17,022 nt of DNA from Oscillospiraceae bacterium (GTDB lineage Bacteria > Bacillota > Clostridia > Oscillospirales > Acutalibacteraceae). Position numbers and translations under genes: made by a program. This document shows, in pieces, positions 12,678 through 17,022 of the stretch. The notes beneath the pieces are model-generated. The model ran no database searches, was not told the origin of the DNA, and saw nothing but the letters and a program-made list of their open reading frames with translations. Positions within the stretch are counted from its first letter, which is position 1; each line of letters begins with the position of its first letter. The DNA is taken from contig CACXFE010000067.1 of the NCBI GenBank assembly GCA_902766855.1, positions 1-17,022 of the forward strand, given 5' to 3'.

Positions 12678-13892
12678 ATGTGCAGTAAAATATGCAAAAC
12701 GCTTTCACTTTGCATTGCGGTTGTTTTGGTTTTTTGTGCCGCCGCGGTGCCGGCTTCGGGGGCAATGTCGTCTTCTCAACTTCGCAGTAAGATCAGCGAG
12801 TTAGAGCAGCAGTCCAAAGCCAAAGAAGCCGAAATCAAAAAGTTAAAAGCACAGGCCAATCAGCAACAAGCGGTAAAAGCCGCATTGGAAGAGAAAATTG
12901 CATTGACGCAGCAACAGATTGATCTTTGCAACCGGGAAATGGCGAAGATCAACCGGGTGATCGCCGCCAATAAGGCCGAGATCAACGCTAAAAACGCGGA
13001 GATCGACTCGGATAAACTGGCTTTTAAAAAGCGCCTGCGCGCGATTTATATGAGCAATACCGGCAGTAATGTGCAAGTGCTGCTGGGGGCGGACGATTTT
13101 TCCCAATTTTTGGAACTTTCGCAGTTGACCAGTTCGGTATCCGCACGGGATCGGTATTTGATTGAAAAACTGGTCGCGGCAATCGATGTGCTGAATCAAA
13201 AACAGGCGGAAAACCAAAAACTGCTGGATGAACAGGTGTCGATCAAAAATACCGTTGTCGCCAAGCAGCGGGAGTTGCAGGCGCAGAATGCCGAGATCAC
13301 ATCGGTCATCAATTCTATCAACAGCGATACCGCGCAGTTGAATAAAGAAAACGCCGATCTTGAAAAACAGATCAAACAATATCAAAGCACATTGGCTTCT
13401 TTAACAACCACCGGCGGCACTTCTTATGTGTACGACGGGGGCGCTTTCCTTTGGCCGGTTTCCGGGTTTTATACCGTTACCGCCGGTTTCCAAAGTAACG
13501 ACAGCGTGCATCGCGGCCACCATAACGGCATTGATATTGCGGGCGGCGGCATTAACGGCGCGCCGATCCTTGCCGTTGCGGACGGTGTGGTATCCAGAGC
13601 CAATAATTCTTGCACCCACAACCGCCCGAAGAGCGGCAGTTGCGGATGCGGCGGCGGATTTGGCAATTATGTGCAGATCAACCACGGCACCAACTCCAAA
13701 GGGCAAACCTTTATGGTGACCTATGGGCATATGTCCAGGGCGGTTGTTTCCCCGGGAACCATTGTTAAGCGCGGGCAGGTGATCGGCTATGTCGGCTCGA
13801 CGGGTTGGTCCACCGGGTATCACCTGCATTTGGGCATTGCCGTAAGCGGCGCTTGGGTCAATCCCATGAGTTTTTATAAGAAAGTAAAATAA
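12678..13892 (+). CDS. Secreted coiled-coil M23 peptidase, PcsB/EnvC-like murein hydrolase (or activator)
   Basis: A 404-residue exported protein. A signal peptide (MCSKICKTLSLCIAVVLVFCAAAVPASGA) is followed by a long coiled coil at about 33-235 with heptad-like Glu, Lys, Gln and Ala repeats, then an M23/LytM domain at about 262-400. The zinc ligands are all present: H282 and D286 (HNGID), H351 (YGHM) and H382/H384 (HLH), so it should be an active endopeptidase, unlike EnvC, which lost them. An insertion at about 310-327 holds C312, C322 and C324 with many Gly and Ser. Its place directly behind ftsEX, with AAGGAGGG 8 bases before the ATG, marks it as the hydrolase controlled by FtsX. The upstream open frame overlaps ftsX and lacks a signal peptide, so ATG 12678 is chosen. 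Confidence 0.92.
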   Translation: MCSKICKTLSLCIAVVLVFCAAAVPASGAMSSSQLRSKISELEQQSKAKEAEIKKLKAQANQQQAVKAALEEKIALTQQQIDLCNREMAKINRVIAANKAEINAKNAEIDSDKLAFKKRLRAIYMSNTGSNVQVLLGADDFSQFLELSQLTSSVSARDRYLIEKLVAAIDVLNQKQAENQKLLDEQVSIKNTVVAKQRELQAQNAEITSVINSINSDTAQLNKENADLEKQIKQYQSTLASLTTTGGTSYVYDGGAFLWPVSGFYTVTAGFQSNDSVHRGHHNGIDIAGGGINGAPILAVADGVVSRANNSCTHNRPKSGSCGCGGGFGNYVQINHGTNSKGQTFMVTYGHMSRAVVSPGTIVKRGQVIGYVGSTGWSTGYHLHLGIAVSGAWVNPMSFYKKVK

Positions 13893-13908
13893 TCCAACAC
13901 ACCGTCAC

Positions 13909-13949
13909 AGGCGGTCGGAAAAAGCCGGCCGCCTTGGCGGTTTTGATTT
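13909..13949 (+). terminator. Probable terminator after the M23 peptidase gene
   Basis: AGGCGGTCGG (13909-13918) pairs with CCGGCCGCCT (13925-13934), one G-U pair, around a 6-base loop. TTTTGATTT begins six bases after the stem. Because the T-run is displaced and interrupted, and the VanZ-like gene starts at 13953, it may be a partial terminator or attenuator. Confidence 0.5.
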
Positions 13950-13952
13950 GGG

Positions 13953-14462
13953 GTGGAGAGCATAAAAAGAAAACTGTTCCGCATGATTGCCGCTCTGCTT
14001 TTGCTTGGTTGGATGTGCCTGATTTTTTCCCTTTCCGCCGAATCGGCTGAGGAATCTTCGAAAACCAGCCGCGGCACGATCCTTTGGCTTGTGAAAACTT
14101 TTTCTTCCGGTTTTGAAGAATTATCGCCGGAGATGCAGGAAGCACAGGTCGAATCTTTGCAATTTTTCGTTCGCAAGGCGGCGCATTTTTCCCTTTACGG
14201 AGGGCTTGGTTGTTTTGCTTTTCTTGCCGTGATCACCTATACGCGGCTTTGGTACCGGGTGCGCATGCTGATCGGCGCTTCTTTTTGTTTGCTGTACGCG
14301 ATCGGGGATGAGATCCATCAACTGTTTGTTTCGGGCAGAAGCGGGGAAGTGCGGGATGTGCTGATCGATTTTTGCGGCGCCATTTCCGGAATTTTGATAA
14401 CAGCGGCCATTGCAAGGCTGATCAAACCAATTTACAGGACGGTTCGATATCATGAAAAATAA
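13953..14462 (+). CDS. VanZ-like family membrane protein
   Basis: A 169-residue membrane protein of the VanZ-like family, named after the teicoplanin-resistance protein; most members have no proven role. Hydrophobic segments lie at about 12-28, 80-97, 105-117 and 138-156. Family motifs are seen: LIFSLSAESAEESSKTS at 23-39, FVRKAAHFSLYGGLGCF at 72-88 and DEIHQLFVSGRSGEVRDVLIDFCGAISG at 119-146. The start is taken as GTG 13953 because the basic segment KRKLFR before the first membrane helix is needed for topology; the ribosome binding site is poor, and ATG 13983 would drop those residues. The last 11 bases overlap the AI-2E family gene. No van resistance genes are nearby, so glycopeptide resistance is not implied. 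Confidence 0.85.
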   Translation: MESIKRKLFRMIAALLLLGWMCLIFSLSAESAEESSKTSRGTILWLVKTFSSGFEELSPEMQEAQVESLQFFVRKAAHFSLYGGLGCFAFLAVITYTRLWYRVRMLIGASFCLLYAIGDEIHQLFVSGRSGEVRDVLIDFCGAISGILITAAIARLIKPIYRTVRYHEK

Positions 14463-15735
14463 TCAGAAATTCACAAAACGGTATTTCTACATCGGCGTGA
14501 CCGCGTTTTTGGTGGTGGCGGCGTGTGTTTTGTTTTTCTTTGTGATTTATCGGCTGCCGCAGATTTTTTCTTACCTCGGCAAACTGTTCAGCATTCTGCA
14601 ACCGATTATCATCGGGTTGATCATTGCCTATCTCGTAAATCCGATTGCCAATTCACTGCACGGGTTTTTGCTGAAATTTGTCAATCGGCGCATGAAGGGC
14701 AATCCGACGGCGAAAAAGATCGCCAACGGGATCAGCGTGTTCGGGGCGCTGGCGGTTTTTCTGGCTATCTTGATTTTGATCATCTATATGGTGGTGCCGC
14801 AGTTTATCGTCAGTATCACAAGCCTTGTGAAAAACTTGCCGGGTCAGTTGGATACCTTTACGAAAAAAATCACCAAAGAAGTGCAGCGCAACACCCAATT
14901 ACTTGAAGTGATCAACACGGTGTATGAATACGGGAAACACTGGCTGCAAACCGATCTTGCCGCTACGGTGAGTTCTTTCGCCACTTATTTTGCTTCCGGC
15001 GTTTGGAGCGTGGTGAATTTTATCAAGAATTTTGCCATCGGGTTTATTTTCGCCATGTATATCCTGTTCAATAAAAAAATATTGATGCGGCAGTTCCGCA
15101 AAATCATGTTTGCTTTTTTGAATCGCTCGCTCGTGCAGAAAATTTTTACGACCGGTCAGCACGCGCATAAGATTTTCAGCGGTTTTATTTACGGAAAATT
15201 GTTAGATTCGTTTATCATCGGCGTTCTTTGCTTTATCGGTGTAACGGTGATGCGCATGCCGTATACCATGTTGGTGGCGGTGGTGATCGGGGTTACCAAT
15301 ATTATCCCGGTTTTCGGCCCGTATATCGGGGCGATCCCCTGCGCGGCGCTGATTTTGCTGTATAACCCGATGAAAGGTTTGTATTTCATCATCTTCATCA
15401 TTTTATTACAAGCGTTTGACGGGAATTTGTTAGGGCCGAAGATCCTCGGTAATTCCACCGGGCTTTCGGCGTTTTGGGTGATGTTTGCCATTGTGATGGG
15501 CGGCGGCCTTTTCGGTGTGCCGGGAATGCTGATCGGCGTGCCGTTGTTTGCAGTGATTTACTATCTGGCTACGGCGTTGGTCAATAATTTCGCGCGCAAA
15601 AAAGGCATCCCCACTTCCAGCGATTTTTACGATGGCGAAGTGTGCGAAAAACTGTGCGGGGCGGATGAAAAAACGCCGCCTGCCGATTCGCCGGAAGAGC
15701 CCGAACAGAAGGAGGTACCTGCTGATGAACCGTGA
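14452..15735 (+). CDS. AI-2E family transporter (PerM/YdiK-type permease)
   Basis: A 427-residue polytopic membrane protein with about eight hydrophobic segments: two near the N-terminus (about 13-34, 46-66), one at about 91-113, one at about 190-207, and a C-terminal cluster from about 245 to 380. The motif-rich C-terminal half (FIYGKLLDSFIIGVLCFIGVTVMRMPYTMLVAVVIGVTNIIPVFGPYIGAIPCAALILL, then GNLLGPKILGNSTGLSAFWVMFAIVMGGGLFGVPGMLIGVPLFAVIYYL) is diagnostic for the family. Members have been linked to autoinducer-2 export or to sodium/proton exchange; the substrate cannot be told here. The last 40 or so residues are an acidic, Pro-rich cytoplasmic tail. It overlaps the VanZ-like gene and the following small gene by 11 bases each, implying co-translation. 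Confidence 0.92.
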   Translation: MKNNQKFTKRYFYIGVTAFLVVAACVLFFFVIYRLPQIFSYLGKLFSILQPIIIGLIIAYLVNPIANSLHGFLLKFVNRRMKGNPTAKKIANGISVFGALAVFLAILILIIYMVVPQFIVSITSLVKNLPGQLDTFTKKITKEVQRNTQLLEVINTVYEYGKHWLQTDLAATVSSFATYFASGVWSVVNFIKNFAIGFIFAMYILFNKKILMRQFRKIMFAFLNRSLVQKIFTTGQHAHKIFSGFIYGKLLDSFIIGVLCFIGVTVMRMPYTMLVAVVIGVTNIIPVFGPYIGAIPCAALILLYNPMKGLYFIIFIILLQAFDGNLLGPKILGNSTGLSAFWVMFAIVMGGGLFGVPGMLIGVPLFAVIYYLATALVNNFARKKGIPTSSDFYDGEVCEKLCGADEKTPPADSPEEPEQKEVPADEP

Positions 15736-16153
15736 AGACCAAACCCGTTTTGACGCGATTTATGAAGAAATGGCCGCATTGCGGGAGCGGATGAAAGAAT
15801 TGGAAGCAGAGTTGTCCGTTCTGGCACAGGAAGAGAAAACTTGCGCTGAAACAGAGCGGGAAAACCAAGCACCGGCAAAACCGGTTTTGCCGGAAATTAC
15901 GGAATTTGCCGCCGGCGTGATCGGGAAAACCGTGATCGAGGCGGCCAAATATTGCAACCGCTTATCGGCGGATGCTTCCGATCCGCAGGCAAAAGAACTG
16001 GTCAACCTGATTTTAGGCAGAACCGAGGTTGTAAAAGCGGAGATTTTACAGGTTTTGTCTTCTGCCGGCAGTGACGAGGATAAAAAACAAGCCATTCTTG
16101 CCAAACAGGCAGAGTCGCTTGATTATTTTACAAGTGTGATGGCACAGAAATAA
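15725..16153 (+). CDS. Small coiled-coil protein of unknown function
   Basis: A 142-residue soluble protein I do not recognise. Residues 8-38 are a likely coiled coil (FDAIYEEMAALRERMKELEAELSVLAQEE). A short Gln/Pro/Lys linker follows, then a helical region at about 57-140 (ITEFAAGVIGKTVIEAAKYCNRL, LVNLILGRTEVVKAEILQVL, KKQAILAKQAESLDYFTSVM). It has no signal peptide or membrane segment and two cysteines (C40, C77). AAGGAGGT lies 8 bases before ATG 15725, inside the end of the AI-2E gene; the 11-base overlap argues for a linked function with that membrane protein, perhaps as a cytoplasmic accessory. The frame is open upstream inside the permease gene, but the strong ribosome binding site fixes the start. 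Confidence 0.75.
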   Translation: MNREDQTRFDAIYEEMAALRERMKELEAELSVLAQEEKTCAETERENQAPAKPVLPEITEFAAGVIGKTVIEAAKYCNRLSADASDPQAKELVNLILGRTEVVKAEILQVLSSAGSDEDKKQAILAKQAESLDYFTSVMAQK

Positions 16154-16173
16154 AACAGAAGGAGTACCAAACC

Positions 16174-17019
16174 ATGCGCTACGAAGTGATTCATTTAAAA
16201 GAGAGATTCCCGTTTTTGGGGGAGAATGGATGCGATCCGATACTGGAAATCTATCTGCCTTATAATATGCCGGAAATGAAGCGTGAAAACGCGAAACGCC
16301 CCGGCATTTTGCTTTGCCCCGGCGGCGGATATGCAATGTGCAGTCAGCGGGAGTCGGAGCCGATCGCCCTGCATTTTCTGCCGGAAGGCTTTAATGTGTT
16401 CGTGCTGACCTATTCGGTTGTGCCGCACCGTTTCCCCACGCAACTGATCGAAGTGGCGGCGGTCATGGAATTGATTGCGGAGCATGCGGAAGATTGGCAT
16501 TGCCTGACAGATAAAATCGCGATCATGGGCTTTTCCGCCGGTGGGCATTTGGCAGCGCATTACAGCGTCGCTTATGATTGCGAAGCGGTGCGCAAGGTCT
16601 TTCCGAACAGCCGCCCGGTGGCGGCTTCGGTACTGTGCTATCCCGTGATCACGGCCGATCCGTCCTTTGCGCATATCGGCAGTATCAATAATCTGACCGA
16701 TAAAACCGAACGAACCGAAGAGGAAATCCAATTTTATTCCTGTGAGTGCGGCGTCAATCAACATACCCCGCCCGCGTTTTTATGGCATACGGCTTCCGAC
16801 CAGGTGGTGCCTGTCCGCAACAGCCTTGCCTATGCCGAGGCTTTGGCAAAATACAACATTCCGTTTGAGTTGCATATTTATCCTTACGGTTGGCACGGGC
16901 TTTCCACTTGCGATGAGCAAACATGCGGTGAAGTAAATGATGCTATGCGGCATGCGGCGGCATGGATCCCCGCGATGTTGAAATGGTTCCGCTTGATCGG
17001 TTTTCTGCCGGAATTTTAA
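16174..17019 (+). CDS. Alpha/beta hydrolase, carbohydrate-esterase-like
   Basis: A 281-residue alpha/beta-hydrolase with no signal peptide. The oxyanion loop CPGGGY is at 48-53, the nucleophile elbow GFSAGG at 119-124 with S121, and the likely acid and base are D209 (TASDQVVP) and H241 (YGWHGLS). This pattern, with PGILLCPGGGYAMCSQRESEP, is that of the BD-FAE/Axe-type esterases that remove acetyl or other acyl groups from sugars taken up by gut bacteria. The substrate is not set by sequence. AGAAGGAGT precedes the ATG, 20 bases after the unknown gene, so it could share its transcript. The stop codon is three bases from the window edge. Confidence 0.9.
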   Translation: MRYEVIHLKERFPFLGENGCDPILEIYLPYNMPEMKRENAKRPGILLCPGGGYAMCSQRESEPIALHFLPEGFNVFVLTYSVVPHRFPTQLIEVAAVMELIAEHAEDWHCLTDKIAIMGFSAGGHLAAHYSVAYDCEAVRKVFPNSRPVAASVLCYPVITADPSFAHIGSINNLTDKTERTEEEIQFYSCECGVNQHTPPAFLWHTASDQVVPVRNSLAYAEALAKYNIPFELHIYPYGWHGLSTCDEQTCGEVNDAMRHAAAWIPAMLKWFRLIGFLPEF

Positions 17020-17022
17020 ACA

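Noticed and set aside
13953..14462. Glycopeptide resistance from the VanZ-like gene
   Set aside because: No vanHAX-type ligase, dehydrogenase or dipeptidase gene is present; VanZ-like proteins are common in Clostridia without resistance.
1..17022. Mobile element, prophage, CRISPR array, toxin-antitoxin or tRNA gene
   Set aside because: No transposase, integrase, direct-repeat array, cloverleaf or paired small-ORF signature was found; gene packing and codon style are uniform.

Overview
The window looks like a chromosomal segment of an anaerobic Clostridia-type Firmicute, probably in the Oscillospirales/Ruminococcaceae neighbourhood. This is inferred from gene content and protein style: Mini-RNase III, a RelQ-type small alarmone synthetase, an ECF sigma factor with a one-TM partner, FtsEX with a PcsB/EnvC-like hydrolase, AI-2E and VanZ family proteins, strong AGGAGG ribosome binding sites and sigma-A promoters. 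GC is mid-range. I see no mobile element, prophage, CRISPR array, tRNA or rRNA. No non-coding stretch reaches 300 bases; the longest is the roughly 230-base divergent spacer at 4650-4878.

Layout. (1) 1-1859, plus strand: the 3' part of obg (cut by the window edge), mrnC (Mini-III) and a relQ-like (p)ppGpp synthetase, a compact translation/ribosome-maturation/stringent-response block. (2) 1870-1912: a strong hairpin between convergent genes, followed on the minus strand (1934-3449) by an ECF sigma factor gene and, one base downstream, its likely membrane anti-sigma/sensor gene. (3) 3606-4649, minus strand: an M42 aminopeptidase with its own promoter and terminator. (4) 4808-8472, plus strand: a perfect-consensus promoter, alaS, a HIT-family hydrolase and a phosphoribosyltransferase, closed by a probable terminator. 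(5) 8487-9596: a DUF3810-like membrane protein with an HEIAH zinc-protease motif. (6) 9701-13892: a promoter, a PucR/CdaR-type regulator, ftsE, ftsX and a secreted coiled-coil M23 peptidase, a nearly complete module for opening the cell wall at division. (7) 13953-17019: a VanZ-like protein, an AI-2E family permease, a small coiled-coil protein of unknown function and an alpha/beta-hydrolase esterase, tightly packed and partly overlapping.

How the genes work together. FtsE (ATPase) and FtsX (permease) would transmit a cytoplasmic signal to the secreted M23 protein, whose coiled coil is the expected FtsX contact; the PucR-like gene just upstream may control or report on this module. Obg, Mini-III and the alarmone synthetase all bear on 50S maturation and its growth control. 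AlaS, HIT and the phosphoribosyltransferase form a nucleotide/translation housekeeping operon.

Most of the window is conserved housekeeping DNA and I do not see a clearly new system. The points most worth a second look are the ECF sigma/one-TM sensor pair with no recognisable zinc anti-sigma motif, the alarmone synthetase beside Obg, the regulator joined to FtsEX-PcsB with an enlarged FtsX loop and a cysteine-bearing insertion in the peptidase, and a strong excess of GATC created mainly at codon boundaries.
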